A DNA stretch of 64,000 bases from Paractinoplanes bogorensis. Lineage in GTDB: Bacteria > Actinomycetota > Actinomycetes > Mycobacteriales > Micromonosporaceae. Where the stretch lies: positions 558,001-622,000 of the forward strand of contig NZ_JAHKKG010000003.1 of NCBI RefSeq assembly GCF_018829635.1, read 5' to 3'. Of the stretch, positions 26,358-34,090 are shown in pieces. The translations under genes and the position numbers were made by a program. The notes beneath the pieces are model-generated. The model was not told where the DNA came from. It ran no database searches and saw nothing but the letters and a program-made list of their open reading frames with translations. The first letter of the stretch is position 1. Each line of letters starts with the position of its first letter.

Positions 26358-28793
26358 GTGCGGTGGTTGCTGGCGGTCTGGCTTTCCGTGGTGCTGCTCG
26401 GTTTCGGCGCCGCGGCTCCGGCCTCGACGCCGCCCGTTTCCGCCGGCACCTCGGCCGCCGATCTCACCACGATGTTCCAGCGGTTCGGCGACACCTCGGG
26501 GAACTGGCTCGGCGCCGACCGGACGGCCTCGGTGCCGCTGCCCGACGGGCGCACGCTGTGGCTGTTCTCCGACACGTTCCTCGGCCGCCCCGACCCGGAC
26601 GGCGCCCGGCCCAGGTCGGCCGCCCTGATCCACAACTCGGCCGTCGTCCAGTCCGGTGACCGGCTCGAGCTGGTCACCGGGGGCAGCCCCGGCCGGCCCG
26701 CCTCGCTGGTGTCGACCGATTCGGACGACGAGTTCCACTGGATCGGCGACGCGGCGGTCCGCAGCGACGAGGTGCAGGTGCTGGTCAATCGCTACCGGCG
26801 CACCGGGCCTGGTCCGCTCGACCACGCGCTGGCCGGCACCGAGCTGGCCACCCTGGCGCTGCCCACGTTCGCCGCCGGGCGCACCCGGGAGCTGCCGCTC
26901 GGCGACAAGGTCTCGTGGGGCTCCGAGGTGATGGCCGACGGCGGTTACACCTATGTCTACGGCACCGAGGCGGCCGGACAGATGAAGTTCGCCCACCTGG
27001 CCCGGGTCCGCGGCACCGACCTCGCGGGCGCGTGGGAGTTCTGGACCGGGAAAGCGTGGTCGAGCCGGGTCGAGCAGTCGTCCCGGCTGCTCAGCGGGGT
27101 GGGAACCAGTTACGGCGTCCGGCGGGTGGGCGACCGCTACGTGCTGGTCACCCACGAGAACAACCTGATGTTCAGCGCGGACTTCGTGGCCTACACGGCG
27201 GCCGCGCCGACCGGGCCGTTCGAAGGGCCGCACTATCTGTTCAGCGCGCCCGAGGCCGGGGCCGGGCACGTGGTCTACGACGCCGACCTGCACCTCGACC
27301 TGGCCCAGCCGGGTTCGCTGCTGGTGTCGTACAACGTGAACGACCTGGACGAGGCGGTCGCCTACTCGGACGCCTCGATCTACCGTCCGCGGTTCTTCTC
27401 GCTCGCGTGGCCCCCTCGCCTGTCGAAGAAGCTCCCCGCGCCTCCGGCCGGGGTGGCCGCGCTGCCCGACGGCGCCGGGACGGCCAGCGTGACCTGGCCG
27501 GCCGAGGGCGGGCTGAGCTACCGGGTCTATCGGCGCGACGTGACGGCCGGGCAGACCCACTTCGTCCGCCTGCCCGGCGAGGCGGCCAACGGCACGTTCC
27601 GCTCGGAGTTCCTGACCAACGGCAACAAGTACGAGTTCGGGGTGACCGCCGTCGACAAGCGCGGCGAGAGCGCGCTGTCGGCCGTGGCGCCGATGACCGC
27701 CACCGTACCGCCGCCGCCCGCGCCCAGCCTGGTGCAGGCCGAGCCGGACAACGCCGGTAAGGTGACGCTGCGCTGGGCCGAGGTGCCGTTCGTCCAGCTG
27801 TTCAAGATCAATTACCGCGACCTGACCGCCGGTTCGCCGCGCCGACCGGCCGGCGCGTACCCGGGGCAGAGTGCGACCGTCGGGCCGCTCAGGCATGGGC
27901 ACGAGTACGAGTTCACGGTGGTGGCTGTGGGCGGCGGCGGGGACAGCAAGCCTTCTGCGGGCGTACGGGCAAAGGTCGTGGTCGCCCCTCCGCCCGCGCC
28001 CGCGATGCCGAGTGCGCAGGCCCGGCCGGACGGCACCGTGCAGTTGTCGTGGCCGGCCGTGGCGCCCGGGCTCGGCTACCGCATCTATCAGCGCGACGCG
28101 ACGACCGGCAACGCCGACTGGGGGCCGCCCGGTCTCGCGTCGACGACCCAGTTCCGGTCGCGGCCGCTGCACCACGGGCGCGAGTACGAGTTCGTGGTGG
28201 CGGCGGTCAACGACGGTGGGGAAGGGGCGCGGTCACCCGTGGTGCGGGTCCGGGCCGAGCTGGCACCGCCCGGCGATGCCCCGACCCGGCTGCGGGCCGA
28301 ACCTCGCGGGCCGGCCGTCGAGCTGACCTGGCGTTCGCGGGCGACGTGGCACTGGGTGTTCCGGCGCGACCTGACCGCGGGGGAGCAGCAGTTCACCCGC
28401 GAGGAGGTCGCCGTGCAGGGCACCGAGGCGACGCTGAACAACCTGGTGGCCGGGCACGAGTACGAGCTGCGGGTGGCGGCGTTCAACCCGGGTGGGGTGG
28501 GTCCGCAGACTGATCCCGTACGGGTAAAGGTGTCTTCGGCTCTGCCCACGAACCTGGCCGTGGCGGCGACCGGGCCCGGCTCGGTGCGGCTGACCTGGCG
28601 GGAGACGCGCACCGACGTGCTCTATCGGGTGCAGATGCGTGACGCTACGGCGGGGGAGCAGTGGCGCACCGATCCGTACCCGGTGGACGGGAACAAGCAC
28701 GACGCGTTCATGCTCGCCGCCGGGCACCGCTATGAGTTCCGCCTGCAGGTCGACGACCTCACCACCGGCGCTGTCGGGGTCACCGTCTCCTGA
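26358..28793 (+). CDS. Secreted beta-propeller protein with five FN3 domains
   Basis: An 811-residue protein. GTG 26358 (GGGGG seven bases upstream) gives a signal peptide, MRWLLAVWLSVVLLGFGAAAPA. Residues about 35-355 form a propeller-like domain of the DUF4185/glycosidase type (LWLFSDTFLG, LIHNSAVVQSGDRLELV, VSWGSEVMADGGYTYVYGTE, YRPRFFSLAW). Five fibronectin type III modules follow to the C terminus. Each has a Tyr-x-(Val/Ile)-x-x-RD-x-TAG strand (YRVYRRDVTAG, FKINYRDLTAG, YRIYQRDATTG, HWVFRRDLTAG, YRVQMRDATAG) and a later YEF or YEL strand. It likely binds or cuts an extracellular glycan. The 3' end overlaps the convergent methyltransferase gene by 14 bases. Confidence 0.85.
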   Translation: MRWLLAVWLSVVLLGFGAAAPASTPPVSAGTSAADLTTMFQRFGDTSGNWLGADRTASVPLPDGRTLWLFSDTFLGRPDPDGARPRSAALIHNSAVVQSGDRLELVTGGSPGRPASLVSTDSDDEFHWIGDAAVRSDEVQVLVNRYRRTGPGPLDHALAGTELATLALPTFAAGRTRELPLGDKVSWGSEVMADGGYTYVYGTEAAGQMKFAHLARVRGTDLAGAWEFWTGKAWSSRVEQSSRLLSGVGTSYGVRRVGDRYVLVTHENNLMFSADFVAYTAAAPTGPFEGPHYLFSAPEAGAGHVVYDADLHLDLAQPGSLLVSYNVNDLDEAVAYSDASIYRPRFFSLAWPPRLSKKLPAPPAGVAALPDGAGTASVTWPAEGGLSYRVYRRDVTAGQTHFVRLPGEAANGTFRSEFLTNGNKYEFGVTAVDKRGESALSAVAPMTATVPPPPAPSLVQAEPDNAGKVTLRWAEVPFVQLFKINYRDLTAGSPRRPAGAYPGQSATVGPLRHGHEYEFTVVAVGGGGDSKPSAGVRAKVVVAPPPAPAMPSAQARPDGTVQLSWPAVAPGLGYRIYQRDATTGNADWGPPGLASTTQFRSRPLHHGREYEFVVAAVNDGGEGARSPVVRVRAELAPPGDAPTRLRAEPRGPAVELTWRSRATWHWVFRRDLTAGEQQFTREEVAVQGTEATLNNLVAGHEYELRVAAFNPGGVGPQTDPVRVKVSSALPTNLAVAATGPGSVRLTWRETRTDVLYRVQMRDATAGEQWRTDPYPVDGNKHDAFMLAAGHRYEFRLQVDDLTTGAVGVTVS

Positions 28794-29502
28794 GGACGAT
28801 CGCCAGGTTCCAGCTCAGCACCTCGCGGGCGGCCGGCACGCGGAGAACCCACTGGGCCCACGACGGGTGATAGCGGGCCAGCGAGTCGACGAGGGTCGCG
28901 TCGGGTGTGTTGCGCGCCCACTTGAGGGCGGCGCCGACCGAATAGGGGTGCAGGCTGTGGCCGAACTTGTTCTTGGGTGGCTTGCCCATGCGGCGCTCGT
29001 AGCGGCGGGCCGCGTACTCCCCGCCCAGGTAGTGCCAGGGGCCCGTCTCGTGCCCGCCGTGCGGTGACAGCCAGGGCGTGAAAGAGGCGTAGATCAGCCC
29101 GCCGGGCCGGGTCACCCGGACCATCTCGTCGAGCATGCGCGGCGGATCCGGCACGTGCTCGAGGACGTTGGAGGAATAGCAGACGTCGATGGATCCCGTA
29201 CGGATGGGAAGCTCCATGCCACTCGCCTTGAGCGTGGCCACGTCGTCCTTCTCCAGCGCCATGTCGCCCGCCTCGGGCTCCAGGCGGACATAGCGGGCAC
29301 CCGCCTTGCCGAACGCGGCCGCGAAGAAGCCGGGACCGCCACCCACGTCGAGAACGAGTTGATCGCGCAGATCCTGGTAGTTCTCGAGCTGGGCGACCGA
29401 GTCGTCGGCGAGGGTGCCGTAGAAGCGGTCGGGGTCGGTCTGCTCGACGAGAAACGCCTGGAAGAGCGTGACGGAACGGCGCAGCGTGGCCTTGTGCGTC
29501 AC
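28780..29502 (-). CDS. Class I SAM-dependent methyltransferase
   Basis: A 240-residue methyltransferase starting at GTG 29502, with AAGGAG five bases upstream. Motif I is VLDVGGGPGFFAAAFGKAG, the acidic strand-2 residue is in VRLEPEAGDM, motif IV is CYSSNVLEHVPDPPRMLDEM, and post-motif TRPGGLIYASFTPWLSPHGGHETGP follows. The His/Trp-rich segment after motif IV resembles the mycobacterial envelope-locus methyltransferase family (Rv0224c, from memory). The substrate is probably a glycan or lipid of this locus and is not determined by the sequence. Confidence 0.88.
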   Translation of the reverse strand: MTHKATLRRSVTLFQAFLVEQTDPDRFYGTLADDSVAQLENYQDLRDQLVLDVGGGPGFFAAAFGKAGARYVRLEPEAGDMALEKDDVATLKASGMELPIRTGSIDVCYSSNVLEHVPDPPRMLDEMVRVTRPGGLIYASFTPWLSPHGGHETGPWHYLGGEYAARRYERRMGKPPKNKFGHSLHPYSVGAALKWARNTPDATLVDSLARYHPSWAQWVLRVPAAREVLSWNLAIVLRRR

Positions 29503-29569
29503 GCTTTCTCCTTGCTATAGACGGGGGTCGCTGGCAATCTACCGGCCGGTAACCCGCTCGTCCAGAGGT

Positions 29570-30076
29570 TCAGCGACCCGGCCGCCACGGGGTCAGCCGG
29601 GGCCACCAGCCCGGCACGGCCCGGCGGTAAGCCCGGTACTCGTCCCCGAACTTACTGGTCAGGGCGGGCTGCTCGTAGCCGATGACGAAGGCCACCATGG
29701 CCGCGCCCAGGATCAGGCCCCAGACGATCAGCACCGGCCGCCACAGCAGCAGGGCCTGCCCGGCGACGGTGGAGAGGACCGCGACGTACATCGGGTTGCG
29801 CACGAACCGGTAGACGCCGCCGACGACCAGGTGCTCGGGCGGGGCGACCGGGGCCGGGGTGCCGAGACCCTCGATCACGAACCGGCCGAACGCGTGCACC
29901 AGGAACGCGGCCCCGGCGGCCAGGACGACGATGCCCGCCACGCGCAGCGGCAGCCAGTGCCCGAACGGCGCGCCGAGCTGCCACCGGGTCAGCCCCCAGG
30001 GGATCAGGCCGGCCACGGTGCCCGGGGCGAGGGCGAAGAAGAGCGCGCTGCCGGCCGCGGCTGCACTCCTGCGCAT
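29570..30076 (-). CDS. Isoprenylcysteine carboxyl methyltransferase (ICMT)-like membrane protein
   Basis: A 168-residue protein with four to five helices. ATG 30076 starts the first helix ([23 protein letters not shown]) with a GAGGA just upstream, and the longer frame lacks hydrophobic character. The family block is GVYRFVRNPMYVAVLSTVAGQALLLWRP near residue 95, followed by the C-terminal YEQPALTSKFGDEYRAYRRAVPGWWPR, typical of ICMT/phospholipid methyltransferase-like proteins. Prokaryotic members methylate small lipophilic substrates or are uncharacterised, so the substrate is unknown. The gene is divergent from the STAS protein. Confidence 0.85.
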   Translation of the reverse strand: MRRSAAAAGSALFFALAPGTVAGLIPWGLTRWQLGAPFGHWLPLRVAGIVVLAAGAAFLVHAFGRFVIEGLGTPAPVAPPEHLVVGGVYRFVRNPMYVAVLSTVAGQALLLWRPVLIVWGLILGAAMVAFVIGYEQPALTSKFGDEYRAYRRAVPGWWPRLTPWRPGR

Positions 30077-30131
30077 GGTCCTCACTGTACGGCCGCTGTA
30101 ACGGAAAGGCGCCGTCGCGCGCTCTACCACT

Positions 30132-30371
30132 ATGACGACACTGCGCGTACGAGGTGAGGTCGATCTGACGACGAGGGAAGCCTTCGAGAACCTGCTGCGC
30201 ACCGACGACCGGGACCTGACCATCGACCTGCACGATCTGCGTTTCATCGACGCCGCCGGCTTGCGCGCCCTGGCCCGGGCGTCTCATCGGCACGAGCTGC
30301 GTCTGCTCAGGCCGTCGTCCCACCTGCGGCGGCTACTGACCCTGGTCGGGCTCGACCATCTGGTCTCCTAG
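30132..30371 (+). CDS. Short STAS-domain protein lacking the phospho-acceptor Ser
   Basis: A 79-residue STAS domain (anti-sigma factor antagonist fold). It has MTTLRVRGEVDLTTREAFENLL, then LTIDLHDLRFIDAAGLRALARA and a C-terminal LVGLDHLVS. In SpoIIAA/RsbV-type antagonists the loop after Phe-x-Asp is Ser-Ser/Thr-Gly, and a Ser there is phosphorylated by the anti-sigma kinase. Here the loop is D40-A41-A42-G43, so no Ser or Thr is available. It may be a constitutively binding antagonist or a protein-interaction module outside the sigma switch. No anti-sigma kinase is encoded nearby. The stop TAG lies in the first copy of a 26-bp tandem duplication. Confidence 0.85.
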   Translation: MTTLRVRGEVDLTTREAFENLLRTDDRDLTIDLHDLRFIDAAGLRALARASHRHELRLLRPSSHLRRLLTLVGLDHLVS

Positions 30372-30415
30372 TCGCTGCACGGCGTCGGCTCTCCTAGTCG
30401 CTGCACGGCGTCGGC
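30364..30415. repeat. Perfect 26-bp tandem duplication at a convergent gene junction
   Basis: Positions 30364-30389 and 30390-30415 are identical 26-base copies beginning TCTCCTAGTCG and ending GGCGTCGGC. The repeat contains CTAG, which provides TAG stops on both strands. Because 26 is not a multiple of three, the reverse-strand gene reads the two copies in different frames and ends in the copy nearer the STAS gene. Confidence 0.9.
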
Positions 30416-30823
30416 GAGCTCGGCCACCGGGCGGCGCCCGTCCAGCTCGACGGTGGCACCCCGGCGCAGCAGCGGCTCCACCTCGTCGACATAGCGGGCG
30501 ATCTCGGCGCGTTGCTCAGGAGTTCTCCCGTACGGATTCGTCGTGCGGCCCGCCACCCGCTCGAGCAGCACGGAGAGCGGGGCGCTGAGCAGCACGACAT
30601 GCTCGAACCGGTCGTAGAAGGCGCCCTGGTTGTCCACCGTGCCCGACACGATGACGTCTTGTTCGTCTTGCAGGAGGGCGGCCATTCGCGGCTCGTCCCA
30701 GAGCCCGTCGGGCCCGGTCCAGCTGTCGAAATCGGTGTCCACCGTACGGTGTCCACGCCGTGCCAGTTCATCGAGCAGCGTGGACTTACCCGCCCCCGAC
30801 ATCCCCGTGATCAGCACCCTCAT
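30368..30823 (-). CDS. P-loop nucleoside/shikimate kinase-like ATPase
   Basis: A 151-residue P-loop protein. The Walker A motif GMSGAGKS (residues 7-14) starts right after MRVLIT, followed by TLLDELARRGHRTVDTDFDSW, in which the acidic pair is typical of small-molecule kinases. The lid-like region is VAGRTTNPYGRTPEQ. ATG 30823 overlaps the stop of the upstream PH-like gene (ATGA), and longer frames lack family similarity. The C terminus reads RLGEPTPCSD because of the 26-bp tandem duplication. Without that duplication it would run 13 residues in another sequence. The phosphate acceptor is unknown. Confidence 0.83.
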   Translation of the reverse strand: MRVLITGMSGAGKSTLLDELARRGHRTVDTDFDSWTGPDGLWDEPRMAALLQDEQDVIVSGTVDNQGAFYDRFEHVVLLSAPLSVLLERVAGRTTNPYGRTPEQRAEIARYVDEVEPLLRRGATVELDGRRPVAELADAVQRLGEPTPCSD

Positions 30824-31236
30824 GACCGGTGGCGCCTGCGCGCCTCCTCCATCCGCTTCGCCGCCTCGCGGGCCGGTTTCCGGGCCACGGCGATCGCGCG
30901 GGTGCCGTGCTGGAACGCCGAGGCGCGCAACTGCCGGCCGTCGGCCATTTCTATGCGTACGCCCTCGTCGTCGGTTCCGCATCGATAGATCTCCGGCCAC
31001 GCTACCCGGACGGTGCGCAGCCAGTTGACCAGCACCAGCCCGGTCGGCCGGATCTCGACGCGCAGCACCCAGACCCGCACCGCGACCGCGACGGCCACCG
31101 CCCCCGTGGCGAGTCCGCCCGGCACCAGCCAGCTGCCCTCGTCCAGGCCGCCCCCGATCAGGACCACGGCCAGGAGCAGGAACAACGCCGAGGGAAGCAC
31201 CCGCATCCAGACCGGTGGACGGAGGACGGTGGGCAC
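30820..31236 (-). CDS. PH-domain-like membrane protein
   Basis: A 138-residue protein starting at GTG 31236. Two hydrophobic helices (LPSALFLLLAVVLIGGG and VPGGLATGAVAVAVAVRV) are followed by a soluble domain with VEIRPTGLVLVNWLRTVRVAWPEIYRC. That domain fits the bacterial PH-like fold seen in many short actinobacterial membrane proteins. The C terminus is a basic helix. It is translationally coupled to the P-loop kinase. The function is unknown, and the PH assignment rests on the strand pattern only. Confidence 0.75.
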   Translation of the reverse strand: MPTVLRPPVWMRVLPSALFLLLAVVLIGGGLDEGSWLVPGGLATGAVAVAVAVRVWVLRVEIRPTGLVLVNWLRTVRVAWPEIYRCGTDDEGVRIEMADGRQLRASAFQHGTRAIAVARKPAREAAKRMEEARRRHRS

Positions 31237-31309
31237 CTCGTCATTGTCCCGCCCTCAACACGGAAAACTCCGTGGTTCCGGGACGGAGAGGATGCCAAGG
31301 TCTTCAGTC

Positions 31310-31969
31310 ATGACGATCGACCTCGGGCCTGGGCCGGCCGACCATCGGGACGCCGAGCGGGCCTACCGGGCGGCCGGCTGGACCCCGTGCGGCACCGGCG
31401 ACTGGGCCATCGCGCTGCGCTCACCGGACGGCACGGCGGCCGCCCGGATCAGCCCGTTCGACCCGACCGGCCCCTACACGGCCGAGCTCTACCGGGCGGC
31501 GGCGCACACCCGCCAGGTTCCGGTGCTGTTTTCCCACCGGCCGCTGACCGGAGGCGGTGATCTGCAGGTGATGGAGTTCCTCAGCCCGGTCGCGCCGGCC
31601 GAGGCGGCCGCCTTCCACGAGGCCCTCGAGCGGCCTTCGCCCGAGCTGGCCGAGCTGGCCGGCATCGTCCGGCGTGTGCACGAGAAGGCCCGGCGGGAGC
31701 TGCCGTGGTGCGGGCCGCTGGACAACAACCCGTCCAACGTCATGCGCACCGCCGACGGCCGGCTGGTGGTCGCCGACCTGTTCTACGCCGACGGTCCCCA
31801 CCTGTACGCGACCGCGGCCGCGCACCCCGAGGTCGTCGCGGCCCGGATCCCGGAGGCGGCGCGGCGCTTCATGACCGAGATCCCGATGGCCGCCTCCGGC
31901 CCGTGGCCCCAGGAGCAACGCGAGGCGATGCGCGCCGGGCTGGCCGCCGCCGACGCTGGTCAGTCGTAG
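31310..31969 (+). CDS. Kinase-fold (APH-like) small-molecule kinase homologue
   Basis: A 219-residue protein with remnants of the aminoglycoside-phosphotransferase/protein-kinase fold. The catalytic loop reads WCGPLDNNPSNVM, where APH enzymes have H-x-D-x-x-x-x-N, so the Asp and the downstream Asn are kept while the first His is Pro. The metal-binding strand is LVVADLFYADGP. An N-lobe ATP-binding lysine is not evident. ATG 31310 was chosen over a long upstream frame because of AAGG nine bases before it and the typical start of the fold. It may be a divergent kinase or a binding protein. It overlaps the convergent gene by ten bases. Confidence 0.72.
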   Translation: MTIDLGPGPADHRDAERAYRAAGWTPCGTGDWAIALRSPDGTAAARISPFDPTGPYTAELYRAAAHTRQVPVLFSHRPLTGGGDLQVMEFLSPVAPAEAAAFHEALERPSPELAELAGIVRRVHEKARRELPWCGPLDNNPSNVMRTADGRLVVADLFYADGPHLYATAAAHPEVVAARIPEAARRFMTEIPMAASGPWPQEQREAMRAGLAAADAGQS

Positions 31970-32580
31970 CCCGCGCACAACTCGGTCGGGATGCGGCGCG
32001 TGACCTTCATCGTCTCAGGGTCGAAGAGCAGGGACACCGGACCGTCGTCGGTGGTGAGGCGGACCGCGCCGGGCTCGATCGACTCGATCCCGGTGTAGTT
32101 GCCGGCCGACTCCGAATAGATGCAGCCGCCGTACGTCTCCACATAGCCGACGCCGTCCTGACGGTGGATGACGACGTCCCAGCCGTCCTCGCCCAGCGCC
32201 GCCTGCCAGTGCAGGACGCGCACCTCGTAGCGCCCGTCGGCCGAGGTGGCCTGATCGACCAGCTCGCCGTGGCCCGCCGACGAGCTGAACAGGATCGCCA
32301 GCACCAGCCGGAAGGTGCCGCCGCACACCACGACGACGCCGGTTCCGCCGAACACCGCCGCCACCACCGGGCGGGTCCGCCGCCACGACGGGATCATCAG
32401 CGCCACTGCGGCCGCGAGCAGCAGCCACAGCGCGGGCCAGAAGACCACCAGCGGCAGCGGATGATCACGCAGCACGACCAGGTGAAACACGTTCCAGTAC
32501 GCCGTGGCCAGAGCGACCGCAGACAGCAGCGCGACAGCGGCCGCAGTCCACGCCGGTCGTCGTGCGAGATGCTGAAACAA
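31960..32580 (-). CDS. Four-helix membrane protein with C-terminal exported domain
   Basis: About 206 residues from a TTG at 32580, which has GAAGGA nine bases upstream. An ATG at 32643 has no ribosome site. The N-terminal half has three to four hydrophobic helices (AWTAAAVALLSAVALATAYW, LPLVVFWPALWLLLAAAVAL, AVFGGTGVVVVCGGTFRLVLAILF). The C-terminal half is a soluble domain with paired Cys in GGCIYSE and TELCAGYD, likely outside the membrane. No family is recognised and no catalytic residues are evident. It overlaps the end of the kinase-fold gene by ten bases. Confidence 0.72.
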   Translation of the reverse strand: MFQHLARRPAWTAAAVALLSAVALATAYWNVFHLVVLRDHPLPLVVFWPALWLLLAAAVALMIPSWRRTRPVVAAVFGGTGVVVVCGGTFRLVLAILFSSSAGHGELVDQATSADGRYEVRVLHWQAALGEDGWDVVIHRQDGVGYVETYGGCIYSESAGNYTGIESIEPGAVRLTTDDGPVSLLFDPETMKVTRRIPTELCAGYD

Positions 32581-32683
32581 CTGGTCCCGTCCTTCAAAAG
32601 TCGCGCGGGCCCATCCGCCGCTTCGCACCCATCGGGGGCACATTACGCACGCGGCGGGACGTCCAGTACCTCCGTCCGGCTGA

Positions 32684-34090
32684 TCACGCTTCGATCAGTT
32701 CGGCGGCAGTCCGGTCGGCCGTGGCGCGGGCCCGGCCGCTGGTGGTGACGACGCCCAGCGTGAGCACGGACAGGCCGCACCCGACGACGATCCACCAGCC
32801 GACGTGGCTGGCCGCGGCGAAACCGGTGGCCATCGGGCCGGTCACCGCGGACACCACGGCGGCGCCGATCACCGCGACACCCAGCGAGCTGCCGACCTGG
32901 CGCGAGGTCGAGGCGATGGCCGCGGCCACCCCGGCCTGCGAGCGCGGCATACCCGACACCGCGGTGGTGGTGATCGGGGCGTTGACCAGGCCGAACCCGA
33001 TGCCGAAGAGCAGGTAGCACCCGATCAGCAGGCCGTCGGGGGTGGTCGCGGTCAGCTGGGTGAGCGGCAGCATCGCCGCCGTCATCGCCGCGCCGGCCAG
33101 GATCAGCGGGAGCCGGGTGCCACGGGCGGCCACGATCCGGCCCGAGAGCGGCGCGAACACCGCCGTCATGGCGGCCATCGGCAGCGTGTAGAGGCCGGCG
33201 TGCAGGGCGGACAGGCCGCGTACGTCCTGCAGGTAGAGCGTGTTGAGGAACAGGAACCCGGCCAGCGCGCCGAAGGCGGACACCGCGATGACCGTGGCGC
33301 CGCTGAACGGGACGCTGCGGAAGAACCGGAGATCCAGCAGGGGTTCGGGGCGGCGTGGTTCGTACGCGAGAAGGCTGGTCAGCGCCACGGCGGCCAGCAC
33401 GAAACACCCGACGATCTCGACCGAGAGCCAGCCCGACGAGGGGCCTTCGATGATCCCGTACGTGAGGGAGGCGAGCAGCAGGAACACGAGCACCTGCCCC
33501 ACGGGGTCGATCCGGCGCGGCCGGGGAGCACGCGACTCGGGCACGTACAGGGCGGTCAGCACGATCGCGGCCAGCCCGACCGGCACGTTGATCCAGAAGA
33601 TGGACCGCCACCCCAGCGTCTCGACCAGGACACCGCCGAGCACCGGACCGGCGGCCATGCTCAGCCCGACCACACCGCCCCAGATGCCGATCGCCCGGGC
33701 CCGTTCGCGCGGCTCGGTGAACGTGTTCGTGATGATCGACATGGCCACCGGGTTGAGCATCGAGCCGCCGACCGCCTGCACCATCCGGAACGCGATCAGC
33801 CAGCCCAGGCCCGGCGCGACGCTGCACAGCAGCGAACCCACGGTGAACAGGGCCAGCCCGGCCTGAAAGGTGCGGCGCCGCCCGATCCGGTCGGCCGTGC
33901 TGCCGGACAGGATCAGCAGGCTGGCCATGACCAGCGTGTAGGAGTCGATCACCCACTGCAGCCCGGAGACCGGGGTGTCGAGGTCGCTCCGCAGCGCGGG
34001 CAGCGCGATGTTGACGATGGTCGCGTCCAGCCCGACGATCAGCAGGCTCATGCAGCAGATGGCCAGGACGAGCGCGTTGCGGCGGTTCAT
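32684..34090 (-). CDS. MFS drug/proton antiporter, DHA2 (14-helix) type
   Basis: A 468-residue transporter. The N terminus MNRRNALVLAICCMSLLIVGLDATIVNIALPAL carries the DHA2 motif D1 (LDxTxVNxALP), motif A is GSTADRIGRRRTF, and motif C is GLSMAAGPVLGGVL. It exports a hydrophobic compound by proton exchange, as is general for QacA/EmrB proteins, but the substrate is unknown. ATG 34090 overlaps the stop of the GntR gene (ATGA), so the two are one operon and the transporter is probably repressed by that GntR protein. Confidence 0.92.
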   Translation of the reverse strand: MNRRNALVLAICCMSLLIVGLDATIVNIALPALRSDLDTPVSGLQWVIDSYTLVMASLLILSGSTADRIGRRRTFQAGLALFTVGSLLCSVAPGLGWLIAFRMVQAVGGSMLNPVAMSIITNTFTEPRERARAIGIWGGVVGLSMAAGPVLGGVLVETLGWRSIFWINVPVGLAAIVLTALYVPESRAPRPRRIDPVGQVLVFLLLASLTYGIIEGPSSGWLSVEIVGCFVLAAVALTSLLAYEPRRPEPLLDLRFFRSVPFSGATVIAVSAFGALAGFLFLNTLYLQDVRGLSALHAGLYTLPMAAMTAVFAPLSGRIVAARGTRLPLILAGAAMTAAMLPLTQLTATTPDGLLIGCYLLFGIGFGLVNAPITTTAVSGMPRSQAGVAAAIASTSRQVGSSLGVAVIGAAVVSAVTGPMATGFAAASHVGWWIVVGCGLSVLTLGVVTTSGRARATADRTAAELIEA

